A stretch of 54,327 nucleotides of DNA, taken from NCBI GenBank assembly GCA_902799185.1, contig CADBZO010000008.1, positions 1 to 54,327 of the forward strand. Direction: 5' to 3'. A model generated the notes under the pieces. It did no database searches. It had not been told where the DNA came from and worked only from the letters and a program-made list of their open reading frames with translations. This DNA is from an uncultured Bacteroidales bacterium. GTDB lineage: Bacteria; Bacteroidota; Bacteroidia; Bacteroidales; Paludibacteraceae. Positions 8,159-16,998 of this stretch are shown here, piece after piece (positions within the stretch are counted from its first letter, which is position 1; the number at the start of each line of letters is the position of its first letter). A program made the translations under genes and the position numbers.

Positions 8159-9018
8159 TAAAAGTAGCTATATTAGGGTACGGTAATATAGGCCGTGCCG
8201 CAGAAGAAGCCGTCAAAGCCGCTCCGGACATGGAGTTAGCCGGCATTTATCACCATGACGACTGCCTTTCGTGTATCGCAGGAAACATTGATGTCATGCT
8301 CGTTTGTACGCCGACCCGTGAGGTGCAGAAGTTCGCGACGGTGCTTGCCGCGAGAGGGATCTGCACGGTGGACAGTTTTGATATCCACGGTCAGATTTTA
8401 TCGCTCCGCACGGCGATGGACGCCGTCTGCACCGCCAACAAGACCGTGAGTATCCTCTCTGCCGGCTGGGACCCGGGAACCGACTCCATGATCCGCGCGC
8501 TGCTCATGGCGATGGCGCCGAAAGGACTGACGTACACCAATTTCGGTCCCGGACGGTCGATGGGACACACGGTAGCCGCCAAAGCCATTGCGGGCGTGAA
8601 GAACGCGTTGAGCATGACGATACCCTTGGGTACGGGTATCCACAGGCGGATGGTGTATATCGAATTGGAGGAAGGAGCGGATTTCAAGACCGTCGAAGCC
8701 AATCTGCTGGCGGACGATTATTTCGCACACGACGAGACGCATGTGATCCCGGTGGACTCTGTGGACGCCCTCAATAACGTGGCGCACGGCGTGAACCTCG
8801 TCCGCTCGGGCGTCTCCGGAGCGACCCATAACCAGCGGTTCGAGTTCAACATGGAGATCAACAATCCCGCCCTGACGGGGCAGGTAATGGTCAGCTGTGC
8901 CCGTGCGGCTTTCCGCATGAAGGAGCGCGGCGAGTATGGCGCGAAGACGATGATAGAGCTCCGTCCGATTGATCTCCTCCCGGGTTCTACAGAGCAAAAC
9001 ATAAAAGCCTTAGTGTAA
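8155..9018 (+). CDS. ddh: meso-Diaminopimelate dehydrogenase
   Basis: NADPH-dependent enzyme that makes meso-diaminopimelate directly from tetrahydrodipicolinate and ammonia, bypassing both DapL and DapF. The 287 residues begin with a Rossmann motif, VAILGYGNIGRAA. Family blocks are SAGWDPGTDSM (about residue 101) and FGPGRSMGHTVAAKAIAGV (about 125). The C-terminal half fits Ddh rather than aspartate-semialdehyde or dihydrodipicolinate reductases. The start codon is supplied by the preceding 7-nt array. It probably shares a transcript with glmS. Together with the damaged dapL it suggests that Ddh now carries diaminopimelate synthesis. Confidence 0.93.
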   Translation: MIKVAILGYGNIGRAAEEAVKAAPDMELAGIYHHDDCLSCIAGNIDVMLVCTPTREVQKFATVLAARGICTVDSFDIHGQILSLRTAMDAVCTANKTVSILSAGWDPGTDSMIRALLMAMAPKGLTYTNFGPGRSMGHTVAAKAIAGVKNALSMTIPLGTGIHRRMVYIELEEGADFKTVEANLLADDYFAHDETHVIPVDSVDALNNVAHGVNLVRSGVSGATHNQRFEFNMEINNPALTGQVMVSCARAAFRMKERGEYGAKTMIELRPIDLLPGSTEQNIKALV

Positions 9019-9022
9019 TCCT

Positions 9023-9043
9023 TTGTACATTGTACATTGTACT
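9023..9043. repeat. 7-nt array TTGTACA x3 between ddh and fbp
   Basis: TTGTACA, TTGTACA, TTGTACT in register, filling the 30-bp gap between the convergent ddh and fbp genes. The same TTGTACA-type unit recurs inside mutY, about 32 kb away. Confidence 0.85.
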
Positions 9044-9048
9044 TTATT

Positions 9049-11142
9049 TTACCTTTCCCGGAAATAGCCGGTGCGGTAGGCGTGAAGGAGCTGTTCGAGC
9101 GATTGTATCTGTTCGAGCAGCTCTTTTCCTTTGTCGGTGTCTTGGATACGGATGCGGTGCCCGCTGAAATCCTGCAAGAGCGTACGGCTGTGGATGTCGC
9201 TGCCGGAGAGGATCGCCTGCTCGCGGGACTCGAACGACTCGTGCTCCACGAGCTGGATGCCATGGCTGTTATAGATGAGCGTGTAGCCGGCGATACCGGT
9301 TTTTTCCTGGTAGGGCTTGCTGAAACCGCCGTCGATGACGAACCGCTTGCCGTTAGCCCGGATAGGGGTCTCGCCTTGGATAGTACGGACGGGCACATGA
9401 CCGTTGATGATACGCCCGTTAGCGGGGTCCAGACCGAACTCCTTCAGGATATTCCGGCACACCTCTTCATCGTCCGCCAGCGTGAAATAAGCGCCCTTCT
9501 GCTCGTGGTGAGGATCTGCTTTCGACTTTCTGCTTTCGACTTTCGACGCTATAAAATACCGCTCAAAGGTAGTCATCTTATCTTTGTTGTAGAGCGGGGA
9601 GAACTCGCCTTCCCAGAGGTAAAGCAGGTAGTCCAGCGCTTCCTCTTTCTCCTTTCCCTCGCCGTAATAGGCGCGCCGGATAATCTCGTCGGTGCGGTCC
9701 ATGAGCGCTTTTCCGCGGACCCGTTTGCCGCAGACGTCCGCCTCGGCGAAGGTGCCGTCGGCGTTGAGGGGGATAGCGGCGTGGTAGAGCAGGAAACCGT
9801 TCCGCACCAGGTACAGCGAGCCGTGCTCGTAGAGCATCTTGAGGTGGCGTTGCATCTTCTCGCTCTTGCGGAACGACCGCCACAGCTGGCTCATCAGATC
9901 CTCCTCGTAGGTACTCAGCGCGTAGGGGTTCTCCGGGTCGATGGTAGGCAGGTTGGTGTCCTGCAATTGGAACACCTCTCCCTTTCCCTCCCCGCAAGGG
10001 AGGGTAATAGTGCCGTTTTGATAGTCGATTTTGTCGAGCAGAGCGCGGTGGTCCATGTGCCACTCGGGGTGACGGAGCACCGTCTGCCCCTCCAGCTTGA
10101 ACTGGATGATGGAGATAGCTTTGTGCATCTTCGCCATCAGTTGGGCGGAACGGGTCAGGCGCGGGTTGTTCTCGAAATCCTTGGTCTGCCAGATGGTACA
10201 GGGGTCGTCGCCGTAGATGGTCATGGCGAAATTGGCGAGGGGCAGGAGGTTGATGCCGTAGCCCTCCTCCAGCGTCTCGATATTGGCGTAGCGGATAGAG
10301 ACACGCAAGACGGTAGCCAGCAGGGCAAGATTTCCTGCCATGGCACCCATCCATTCGATATCATGGTTGCCCCACTGGATGTCGTAGTCGCGGACGGTGG
10401 AGAGAACGTCCAGGATCTTCGCGGCCCCGGAGCCCCTGTCGAAGATGTCCCCTACGATGTGCAGTTTGTCAATCGTGAGGGAGTGGATGAGGTAACTGAC
10501 GGCGATGATGAGCCGGTCTGCACAACCTGTCTCGATGATGGCGTCGATGACAGCGTTGTAATAGGTCTGGCGGTCTTTCTGCTCCAGATGCGACTCATGC
10601 AGCAGCTCGCCGATGATATACGCGTAGTCTTTGGGGAGCAGCCGCTGAACTTTCGAGCGGCTGTATTTGACCGTCACCGCCCGCGCCACTTCCACCGTCT
10701 GGTGCAGCCGTCTGCGGTACCAGTCCTCCAAAGTAGGCAGATTGGAAACCTGCGCATTGAGTGTGAACAGGTCTATGTATCCGCCGTTCTCCCTCTCTTG
10801 ATTCCCTCCCCTCGTGGGGAGGGCAGGGGGCGGGGTCTTTTCATAGAACCTCTTGATCAGTTCGAGACGTTCGTCCGGGTAGTAGATGAGTGCGCAAAGG
10901 GCTCTTTTCTCTTCCTCCGATATACGCTCTCCATAGACCTCATCGACTTTCTTGCGGACTACGCCGGAGGCGTTTTTGATCATGTGTATAAAAGCCATCG
11001 AAGCGCCGTGCAGGTCGCTTACGAAATGCTCGGTGCCTTTCGGCAGGGAGAGGATGGCACGCAGGTTGATCAGCTCCGTGACCACCGACTGGGCGTTGGG
11101 AAACTTGTCACTCAATAATTGTAGGTACCGTTCGTCTTGCAT
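9049..11142 (-). CDS. fbp: Fructose-1,6-bisphosphatase class III
   Basis: Gluconeogenic phosphatase of the metallophosphoesterase fold found in Firmicutes and Bacteroidetes. Metal-binding blocks are visible: VSDLHGA (about residue 40), GDIFDRGSG and GNHDIEWMGA (about 250). I place the start at 11142 (MQDERYLQLLSDKFP), because the promoter at 11163-11194 overlaps the longer ORF start at 11193. This gives 697 residues, somewhat longer than usual. The extra length is accounted for in part by three repeat-derived segments: two GC-rich palindromes (residues about 103-118 and 379-389) and a 7-nt array (about 532-542, KVESRKSKA). The gene has its own promoter and converges on ddh. Confidence 0.94.
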   Translation of the reverse strand: MQDERYLQLLSDKFPNAQSVVTELINLRAILSLPKGTEHFVSDLHGASMAFIHMIKNASGVVRKKVDEVYGERISEEEKRALCALIYYPDERLELIKRFYEKTPPPALPTRGGNQERENGGYIDLFTLNAQVSNLPTLEDWYRRRLHQTVEVARAVTVKYSRSKVQRLLPKDYAYIIGELLHESHLEQKDRQTYYNAVIDAIIETGCADRLIIAVSYLIHSLTIDKLHIVGDIFDRGSGAAKILDVLSTVRDYDIQWGNHDIEWMGAMAGNLALLATVLRVSIRYANIETLEEGYGINLLPLANFAMTIYGDDPCTIWQTKDFENNPRLTRSAQLMAKMHKAISIIQFKLEGQTVLRHPEWHMDHRALLDKIDYQNGTITLPCGEGKGEVFQLQDTNLPTIDPENPYALSTYEEDLMSQLWRSFRKSEKMQRHLKMLYEHGSLYLVRNGFLLYHAAIPLNADGTFAEADVCGKRVRGKALMDRTDEIIRRAYYGEGKEKEEALDYLLYLWEGEFSPLYNKDKMTTFERYFIASKVESRKSKADPHHEQKGAYFTLADDEEVCRNILKEFGLDPANGRIINGHVPVRTIQGETPIRANGKRFVIDGGFSKPYQEKTGIAGYTLIYNSHGIQLVEHESFESREQAILSGSDIHSRTLLQDFSGHRIRIQDTDKGKELLEQIQSLEQLLHAYRTGYFRER
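9515..9549. repeat. 7-nt array inside fbp (5 units)
   Basis: TCTGCTT, TCGACTT, TCTGCTT, TCGACTT, TCGACGC in perfect register. Read on the minus strand it encodes a run of V-E-S-R-K-S-K-A between two conserved parts of Fbp. The same TCGACTT unit occurs inside the thioesterase gene (45623-45650) and, in reverse, inside the glycosyltransferase at 38860. Confidence 0.85.
9986..10004. repeat. GC-rich palindrome inside fbp (copy 1)
   Basis: CCCTCCC, a 5-nt loop and GGGAGGG. It encodes a Leu-Pro-Cys-Gly-Glu-Gly-Lys-Gly stretch at a surface-like position. It belongs to the GC-rich palindrome family also seen at 10804, 22013, 45162 and 50399. Confidence 0.7.
10804..10823. repeat. GC-rich palindrome inside fbp (copy 2)
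   Basis: CCCTCCCC, loop TCGT, GGGGAGGG, followed by CAGGGGGCGGGG. On the minus strand it encodes a Thr-Pro-Pro-Pro-Ala-Leu-Pro-Thr-Arg-Gly-Gly run that breaks an otherwise conserved N-terminal region. Confidence 0.75.
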
Positions 11143-11162
11143 GGCAGATAGGAAATTTTGTG

Positions 11163-11194
11163 CAAAGGTACAACAAAAATACGGCATATGCAAA
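11163..11194 (-). promoter_or_regulatory. Bacteroidetes-type promoter of fbp
   Basis: On the minus strand: TTTGCATATG (-33, starting 11194), then TACCTTTG (-7, 11170-11163), spaced 24 nt. The transcript would start about 15-20 nt before the chosen ATG at 11142. Confidence 0.85.
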
Positions 11195-11230
11195 TATTTT
11201 CGGCTATATTCATAAAAATTTTATTTAATG

Positions 11231-11262
11231 CTTGCGCATGTGAAAAAAAAATTGTATCTTTG
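11231..11262 (+). promoter_or_regulatory. Bacteroidetes-type promoter of the 11327 gene
   Basis: CTTGCGCATG (11231-11240), an A-tract, and TATCTTTG (11255-11262); 24-nt spacing. It rules out the longer ORF start at 11228 and supports the ATG at 11327. Confidence 0.85.
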
Positions 11263-11326
11263 CACGCTGTTTTGGTTTTTTGTAAAAAACCGGGCACCAA
11301 AAACGAATCATAATAAAAACAGATAT

Positions 11327-11770
11327 ATGAGTACTTCTGCTAAAATTCTAACATGGACGTCGGTAATAGCCGTAGTGGCGCTGGCGGTGTGGATTTTCAT
11401 CAAGTTCTTCTTCGTTTATGCCGAGGGCGTGAACGAAGGGGATATCAATTATTTCCAGAAAGAAGGGTTCGTCTTCAAGACCTACGAGGGCAAGATGATC
11501 CAGTCGGGCCTGAAGAACTCGAAGGTACAGGGCTCCATCCAGTCGAACGAGTTCCATTTCTCGGTCGAGGACGAGGGTGTGGCCAAGGTGCTGAACGAAG
11601 GAGCCAACACCGGCGTGAAGCTGCATTGGAAACGCTATTTAGGTACCTTGCCGTGGCGCGGCAAGAGCCAGTTTATCGTGGATAGCGTCTATGTGGCGAA
11701 ACGGCCGGAGGCGGCAGCCCCCGCGGCGGACCCTGCGAAGGGACTGGAACAATTAGGTAACGACAGATAA
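11327..11770 (+). CDS. Conserved single-pass membrane protein (often mislabelled 6-phosphogluconate dehydrogenase)
   Basis: 147 residues from the ATG at 11327, with one transmembrane segment (about 8-30, ILTWTSVIAVVALAVWIFI) and a periplasmic domain with the blocks EGFVFKTYEGKM, FHFSVED and LPWRGKSQFIVDSV. This pattern fits a short Bacteroidetes family that databases often carry under the name 6-phosphogluconate dehydrogenase; nothing in it resembles that enzyme. The tail is Ala/Pro-rich. It is followed after 14 nt by the acyl-CoA ligase gene and shares its promoter. Function unknown. Confidence 0.85.
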   Translation: MSTSAKILTWTSVIAVVALAVWIFIKFFFVYAEGVNEGDINYFQKEGFVFKTYEGKMIQSGLKNSKVQGSIQSNEFHFSVEDEGVAKVLNEGANTGVKLHWKRYLGTLPWRGKSQFIVDSVYVAKRPEAAAPAADPAKGLEQLGNDR

Positions 11771-11784
11771 AACGGCATCGTATT

Positions 11785-13461
11785 ATGATGAACGAAGAGA
11801 AATACAATTTTGTGAAGTTCTACGAGCGTTCGTTCCGGCAGAACTGGGGCGAGCCCGCAGTGACGGACTACGGCACGGATGTGACGCTGACCTACGGCCA
11901 GTTAGCCATCAACATCGAGAAACTGCACATCCTCTTTGAGGCGTGCGGAATCAAGAAAAACGACAAGATTGCCGTGATGGGCAAGAACAACAGCAACTGG
12001 GTGGCTGTCTATCTGGCTACGATCACCTACGGCGCCATCATCGTACCTATCCTGCAGGATTTCCGCGCCAACGACGCGATCCATATTATCAACCACTCGG
12101 AGAGCAAGCTGGTGTTCATCAGCGACATCAACTGGGAGGGTATCGACCTGGACCAGATACCCAAGGTGAAAGCGGCTATCAGCCTCAACGACTGGCACCC
12201 TATTTCCCTGGCGCTGGACCCGAAGAAAATCAACTACGAGGCTGTTGCGCAGAGATTCAAAGAGAAACATCCGGACGGCTACCGGGCGGAGGACGTGCAT
12301 TACGACGAACGCCCGAACAGCGAGGTGGGGTCCATCAACTATACCTCCGGTACCACGGGTTTCAGCAAGGGTGTGATCACCCCGCTGAACGCGCTGGCGG
12401 GTAACGTGCGTTACGGGCTGGAGAGCGGTATAGCGTTCAAGGGCTCGCGGTTCGTGACTTTCCTGCCTCTGGCGCACGCCTACGGCTGTGCGTTCGATTT
12501 CCTGAGCTGTCTCGCCGCCGGCGGACACACCTGGCTCGTGGGACGGACGCCGAGCCCGAAGATACTGCTCAAGGCGTTCGCGGAAGTCAAGCCGACGGTT
12601 ATCCTGTCCGTGCCGCTGATATTGGAGAAGATATACAAGAAGATGATCGTGCCGCAGATCCAGAAACCGCCCGTAAGCTGGGTGCTCAAAGTGCCGTTCC
12701 TGGACGAAGTGGTGTGCTCGAAGATACGCGAGCAGCTTGTACAGGCCTTCGGCGGCGAGTTCAGCCAGATGATTATCGGCGGCGCACCGCTCAACCCGGA
12801 GGTGGAAGCGTTCCTGTACCGTATTAAGTTCCCTGTTTCGGTAGGTTATGGAATGACGGAGTGCGCTCCGCTGATCTGTTACACGCCTATCAACGAAGGA
12901 CCGCGTAAGTTCTCCTGCGGCCGTCCCCTGCCGGGGATCATGGAGATCAAGATCCTGGACCCGAACAGCGAGGGTATCGGCGAGGTGGTCGTTCGCGGCG
13001 AGAATACCATGGCGGGTTATTACAAGAACCCGCAGGTCACCAAGGAGAGTTTCACCAAAGACGGATGGCTCCGTACGGGCGACCTCGGACAGCTGGACAA
13101 GGACGGATTCCTCTATATCAAAGGCCGCTGCAAGACGATGCTGCTCGGTCCTTCGGGACAAAACATCTACCCGGAGGAGATCGAGGCGAAGATCAATAAT
13201 ATGCCTTACGTGTTAGAGTCGCTGGTGCTGCAGCAGGAGGACAACCGCCTGGTGGCGCTCGTCTGCCCGGACTACAACGAGGTGGACGCGAGCGGTCTCA
13301 GCCGCGAGCAGCTGGAGGAGGCCATGGAGGACGCCCGCAAGCAGGTCAACAGCGAGCTGGCAGCCTACGAACAGATATCCCTCGTCAAGCTCTATCCGCA
13401 TGAGTTCGAGAAGACACCGAAGAAATCCATCAAACGGTTCCTCTACACGAATATGGTATAG
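11785..13461 (+). CDS. AMP-forming acyl-CoA ligase (long-chain fatty acid type)
   Basis: ANL superfamily enzyme that activates a fatty acid through an acyl-adenylate. Motifs: YTSGTTGFSKG (P-loop, about residue 186), GYGMTECAPL (about 353), TGDLGQLDKDGFLYIKGR (about 430-447) and the C-terminal catalytic lysine region TPKKSIKRF. The 558 residues cover both N- and C-terminal domains. Substrate chain length cannot be read from the sequence. ATG codons at 11785 and 11788 are both possible starts. It lies upstream of coaX (pantothenate kinase, the first step to CoA), which fits a CoA/lipid theme. Confidence 0.9.
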   Translation: MMNEEKYNFVKFYERSFRQNWGEPAVTDYGTDVTLTYGQLAINIEKLHILFEACGIKKNDKIAVMGKNNSNWVAVYLATITYGAIIVPILQDFRANDAIHIINHSESKLVFISDINWEGIDLDQIPKVKAAISLNDWHPISLALDPKKINYEAVAQRFKEKHPDGYRAEDVHYDERPNSEVGSINYTSGTTGFSKGVITPLNALAGNVRYGLESGIAFKGSRFVTFLPLAHAYGCAFDFLSCLAAGGHTWLVGRTPSPKILLKAFAEVKPTVILSVPLILEKIYKKMIVPQIQKPPVSWVLKVPFLDEVVCSKIREQLVQAFGGEFSQMIIGGAPLNPEVEAFLYRIKFPVSVGYGMTECAPLICYTPINEGPRKFSCGRPLPGIMEIKILDPNSEGIGEVVVRGENTMAGYYKNPQVTKESFTKDGWLRTGDLGQLDKDGFLYIKGRCKTMLLGPSGQNIYPEEIEAKINNMPYVLESLVLQQEDNRLVALVCPDYNEVDASGLSREQLEEAMEDARKQVNSELAAYEQISLVKLYPHEFEKTPKKSIKRFLYTNMV

Positions 13462-13465
13462 CCAA

Positions 13466-13494
13466 TCGTAAAGGGTAAATGTCTAAATCGTACA
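13466..13494. repeat. Degenerate 7-nt array before coaX
   Basis: TCGTAAA, GGGTAAA, TGTCTAAA (8 nt), TCGTACA. It fills the gap between the acyl-CoA ligase stop and the coaX start and is more degraded than the others. Confidence 0.55.
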
Positions 13495-13498
13495 TGTT

Positions 13499-14263
13499 TT
13501 GAACCTTTGTATTGACCAAGGGAACAGCCGCACGAAGGTGGCGCTGATGACGGACGAAGGGAAGATGATCAACCATTTCATCTACAAGACTTTCTCCTCT
13601 GCCGAAGTGGAGCGGCTGTTCGACCTTTATCCCATCACCGACTCGATCATTAGCTCGGTGGTGAACATAGAAGCCGCCGTGGTCAATACCCTCAGCCGCC
13701 GCTCGCAGCATTTCGTACTCTTTGACCACAATACCCCGGTTCCCGTCAAAAACGGCTACGACACGCCTTCTACCTTGGGTCAGGACCGTCTCGCCGCCGC
13801 GGTAGGCGCAAAAAGTATCTGCCCGGACGAGAACCTGCTGATCATTGACGCCGGCTCCGCCATCACTTACGACTACGTGAGTGCCGAAGGGGAATACCTG
13901 GGCGGAAACATTGCACCGGGGCTGAAGATGCGGTTCACCATCCTGGCGCGCATGACCAAGAAACTGCCGCTGGTGGAGACCGACGAGAACGAGCTGATTC
14001 CGCTCTTCGGCAGGAACACCCGTGACGCGATAGCCGCCGGAGTGATACGCGGCGTGGCGTACGAAGTGAAAGGGTACATAAGGACCTTGGCCGAGAAAGT
14101 GGCACATTTCCGGACCTTCCTCACAGGCGGCAATGCACCTTATATATTAAATAACGTCCGTACCTCGCCTACCGAGACGCGCGAACTAAGGTACGAGAAG
14201 AACCTCGTCCTCATCGGACTGAACGAGATATTGAGATACAATAAATTGAAAACTGAAAAATGA
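13499..14263 (+). CDS. coaX: Type III pantothenate kinase
   Basis: First step of CoA synthesis, phosphorylating pantothenate; ASKHA fold. Visible blocks are IDQGNSRTKVAL (residues 5-16) and IDAGSAITYDYV (about 116). The 254 residues are a normal length. The start appears to be TTG at 13499 (protein MNLCIDQGNS); an ATG five bases upstream is out of frame and meets a stop at once. The end overlaps the next gene by 4 nt (ATGA at 14260). Confidence 0.93.
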   Translation: MNLCIDQGNSRTKVALMTDEGKMINHFIYKTFSSAEVERLFDLYPITDSIISSVVNIEAAVVNTLSRRSQHFVLFDHNTPVPVKNGYDTPSTLGQDRLAAAVGAKSICPDENLLIIDAGSAITYDYVSAEGEYLGGNIAPGLKMRFTILARMTKKLPLVETDENELIPLFGRNTRDAIAAGVIRGVAYEVKGYIRTLAEKVAHFRTFLTGGNAPYILNNVRTSPTETRELRYEKNLVLIGLNEILRYNKLKTEK

Positions 14264-15510
14264 ACATTGAAAGGGCTTTATATAAAGTAGTGTTGTGGAT
14301 GGTGCTCCTGTCACCTTTCCTCTTTCACCTTTCACCACTATCCGCGCAGAATCTGACCAGTTCGCCTTATTCGCGTTACGCGTACGGCGACCTGAACGAG
14401 AACGTGCCAGCAGGATTCCGTGCCATGGGCGGAGTGGGGTTCGGTATGCGTAACAACCGCGCCATCAACCCCTCGCAGCCGGCTTCCTATACCTCTTGCG
14501 ACACGCTGACGTTTATGATGGACGTAGCGGCAAGCGCCAGCTGGAGCAGATACCAGGACGCTACGGGGCAGCGTAACAAAGCGAACGGAAACCTGGAGTA
14601 CGTCACTCTCCAGATACCCCTCTGGAAACAGTGGCTGGCACTCTCGGTAGGTCTGTTGCCCTACAGCTCGGTGGGCTATTCGATCTCGCTGGACGACGAG
14701 ACAGCCGACGGCGGGTACAACTTCAACACCGCCTACGACGGCGCGGGAAACATCAGCGAGGTGTACGGCGGTCTGAGCGCGAACATCTGCAACTGGTTCG
14801 CCTTCGGCGCTAACGTGTATTATATGTGGGGCGATCTGGCAAGAACACGTACCCTGACCTTCACCCAGTCCGGCCTCACCCCTACCGTCCAAGCGGAGAT
14901 ATTGAGTATCAGCTCCGTGCGGTTGCGCTACGGCGCACAGTTCTTCCACACTTGGGGGAAGCACACCGTGGTAGCGGGCGCGATGTACGAGAACAAAATG
15001 AAACTCCACAGCGAATATATGTTGGTAGAGACCCAGACACTCGACTCGATCCCTATCTACAAAGACGGCTGGCAGGTGCCGACAGTCTGGGGCGTAGGAG
15101 CCAGTTATAACTGGGACAAAAGACTGACGGTAGCTTTCGATTTCGAGCGCCAGCATACGTCCTCCGCGCTCTATAACGGTCTGGAGGGACATTACAGCGG
15201 CCTGCGTGACCGCAACAGATACGCCTTGGGCGTGGAGTACCGCCATAATCCCATGGGACGCAAGTACGTGGAGCGGATGATGTGGAGAGCCGGCGTGAGT
15301 ATCCAGGACGAGTACCTCGCCTCCATCGGAGCAAAGAAATACACGGCGAGCATCGGTATAGGGTTCCCCCTCTATTCCATCGGGACGACCATCAACACCA
15401 CCGTGGAATATACCCACCGCGGCAAGAAAACCGGTCTGGAGGAGAACGCCCTGCGGCTCACCATCGGCGTAGGTATTGCGGAGACCTGGTTCTTCAAACG
15501 CAAACTGTAG
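14260..15510 (+). CDS. Outer-membrane beta-barrel protein
   Basis: 416 residues with a signal peptide (hydrophobic from about residue 8, cleavage near LSAQ at 30) and then alternating aromatic/hydrophobic strands with many Tyr, Trp and Gly, ending in a terminal strand typical of porin-like barrels (VGIGVAETWFF near the end). SSPYSRYAYGD after the signal is a recurring start in a Bacteroidetes family usually found with coaX. Transported substrate unknown. It is translationally coupled to coaX. A 7-nt array (14311-14338) encodes part of the signal peptide. Confidence 0.82.
   Translation: MNIERALYKVVLWMVLLSPFLFHLSPLSAQNLTSSPYSRYAYGDLNENVPAGFRAMGGVGFGMRNNRAINPSQPASYTSCDTLTFMMDVAASASWSRYQDATGQRNKANGNLEYVTLQIPLWKQWLALSVGLLPYSSVGYSISLDDETADGGYNFNTAYDGAGNISEVYGGLSANICNWFAFGANVYYMWGDLARTRTLTFTQSGLTPTVQAEILSISSVRLRYGAQFFHTWGKHTVVAGAMYENKMKLHSEYMLVETQTLDSIPIYKDGWQVPTVWGVGASYNWDKRLTVAFDFERQHTSSALYNGLEGHYSGLRDRNRYALGVEYRHNPMGRKYVERMMWRAGVSIQDEYLASIGAKKYTASIGIGFPLYSIGTTINTTVEYTHRGKKTGLEENALRLTIGVGIAETWFFKRKL
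14311..14338. repeat. 7-nt array TCACCTT inside a signal peptide
   Basis: TCACCTT, TCCTCTT, TCACCTT, TCACCAC in register. In this frame it encodes Ser, Pro, Phe, Leu, His and Leu of the hydrophobic core of the outer-membrane protein's signal peptide. Confidence 0.8.
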
Positions 15511-15600
15511 TTTGGCACGATTATTGAGAGAGCAATCACGTGATCATGTAATCACGTCATCTCGGAAAAAGCAACAACATTAACTAAAAATAGTACGATT
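15511..15600. other. 90-bp spacer with imperfect repeats
   Basis: Contains AATCACGTGATCATGTAATC and a second AATCACGT, with a period of about 15-16 nt around a CACGTG palindrome. No -33/-7 promoter of the type used elsewhere is visible, so the TPR gene may be read from the upstream operon. Confidence 0.4.
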
Positions 15601-16995
15601 ATGAAATTCAAATCTATCCTTGTAGTCGCATTGGCCGCTGCCGTACCGGCACTGGCTTGCGCCAAGAAACCGAAAAAAGTAGTGGAGGAGCCGGTAGAAG
15701 AGGAAGTGGCTCTGAGTGCGGAAGAGTGTCAGGAACGCCTGTCGATCTTCAACGAGTCTGTCAAGAACAAGATGTACGCCGATGCGTACGAGCCCTGGAA
15801 GGAACTCTATTCGGGCTGCCCGGGTATCAACAAAGCTATCTACAGCCAGGGCGCCAAGATGATCAAAGCCCTCTATCAGACTGCTACCGATCCCGCGGAG
15901 AAAGAGCGTCTGGCGAAATTGGGCGTGGAGATGAACGACAAACGAATCAAGTATTTCGGCAACGACCCCAAATACCCGACGGATTATATTTTGGGCGAGA
16001 AGGGTCTGGCATACGTGGAGTTCTACGGCGATACGAAGCTCTCCGAGGCGCGTGAGTGCCTGCGTCAGTCCGTAGATGCCATGGGTGCCAAGAGCAAGAT
16101 GGAGGTGCTGGAGACCCTTGCAGAGGTGTCCCGCAAGCTCTACAAGCAGAACCCTGAGACGATGGCGGAGCAGTTTATCGGTGACTACGAGCTGGTATCC
16201 ACCCTGTTGGGTGCTCAGGCTGCCGACGAGAACAACAAGAACGCCGAGTACGCCGCCCAGAAACGCGACTACGTGGACGAGCTCTTCGCTACCTCCGGTG
16301 CCGCTGACTGCGCGAAACTGGACGAGATATACGCTTCCGCTGTTCAGCAGAACCTTTCGAACCTGGAGATGCTCCAAGGCATAGCCAAACTCTACAAACG
16401 TGTGCGTTGCACCGAGAGCGAGGTCTATTTCGCAGCGTGCGAGGCGGCGCATAAACTGCAGCCGACCCAGGAGACGGCAGCCGGTTGCGCTTCCATGGCT
16501 GCCAAGAAAGGCGACTACGAGGCTGCTATCAACTACTACGACCAGGCAATCACCATGGCTACCGTGGACGACGCCATGGAGGATGTAGCCGACTATCAGT
16601 ACAACGCTGCCTATTACTATTACAACAACCTCAAGAAATACCCCGAAGCCCGCAAATACGCCCTGGCGTCTATCGCTACGCTGAACGGACTGGGTATGAA
16701 CAAAGGTCAGGGACGTTGCTATATCATCATCGGTATGTGCTACGCCGCCACCCAACTGTACGGCAACGACGCCAAGGGCCGTATCCTGAACAAGACCGTG
16801 TACTGGGTAGCCGTTGACAAGTTCGTGAAGGCCAAACAGATTGACCCGTCGGTAGAGGCACAGGCTACGGAGTTCATCAACTCCTACAGCAAGTACTATC
16901 CTACCAAAGAGGAGCGTTTCGACCTGCCGAACGAGTTCACCGGTTCCACCTACCACGTAGGCGGCTGGATCAACGAAAACACCGCAATCCGTTAA
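15601..16995 (+). CDS. Periplasmic TPR-repeat protein
   Basis: 464 residues. A signal peptide (MKFKSILVVALAAAVPALA, cleavage after ALA near 19) is followed by a short Lys/Glu/Val linker and then a long series of alpha-helical repeats with a spacing like tetratricopeptide repeats (for example GDYEAAINYYDQAITMATV and YPEARKYALASIATL). It probably acts as a scaffold at the envelope. The coaX - barrel - TPR - lptC order recurs in Bacteroidales, which suggests an outer-membrane role, but no specific partner can be read here. Confidence 0.8.
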   Translation: MKFKSILVVALAAAVPALACAKKPKKVVEEPVEEEVALSAEECQERLSIFNESVKNKMYADAYEPWKELYSGCPGINKAIYSQGAKMIKALYQTATDPAEKERLAKLGVEMNDKRIKYFGNDPKYPTDYILGEKGLAYVEFYGDTKLSEARECLRQSVDAMGAKSKMEVLETLAEVSRKLYKQNPETMAEQFIGDYELVSTLLGAQAADENNKNAEYAAQKRDYVDELFATSGAADCAKLDEIYASAVQQNLSNLEMLQGIAKLYKRVRCTESEVYFAACEAAHKLQPTQETAAGCASMAAKKGDYEAAINYYDQAITMATVDDAMEDVADYQYNAAYYYYNNLKKYPEARKYALASIATLNGLGMNKGQGRCYIIIGMCYAATQLYGNDAKGRILNKTVYWVAVDKFVKAKQIDPSVEAQATEFINSYSKYYPTKEERFDLPNEFTGSTYHVGGWINENTAIR

Positions 16996-16998
16996 CCT

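Noticed and set aside
9037-11118. 693-codon ORF opposite fbp
   Set aside because: It mirrors the full length of a well-supported fbp gene; GC-rich third positions keep the antisense frame open. No motif or promoter fits it.
14338-15417. 359-codon minus-strand ORF opposite the outer-membrane protein
   Set aside because: Shadow of the barrel gene; no recognisable domain.
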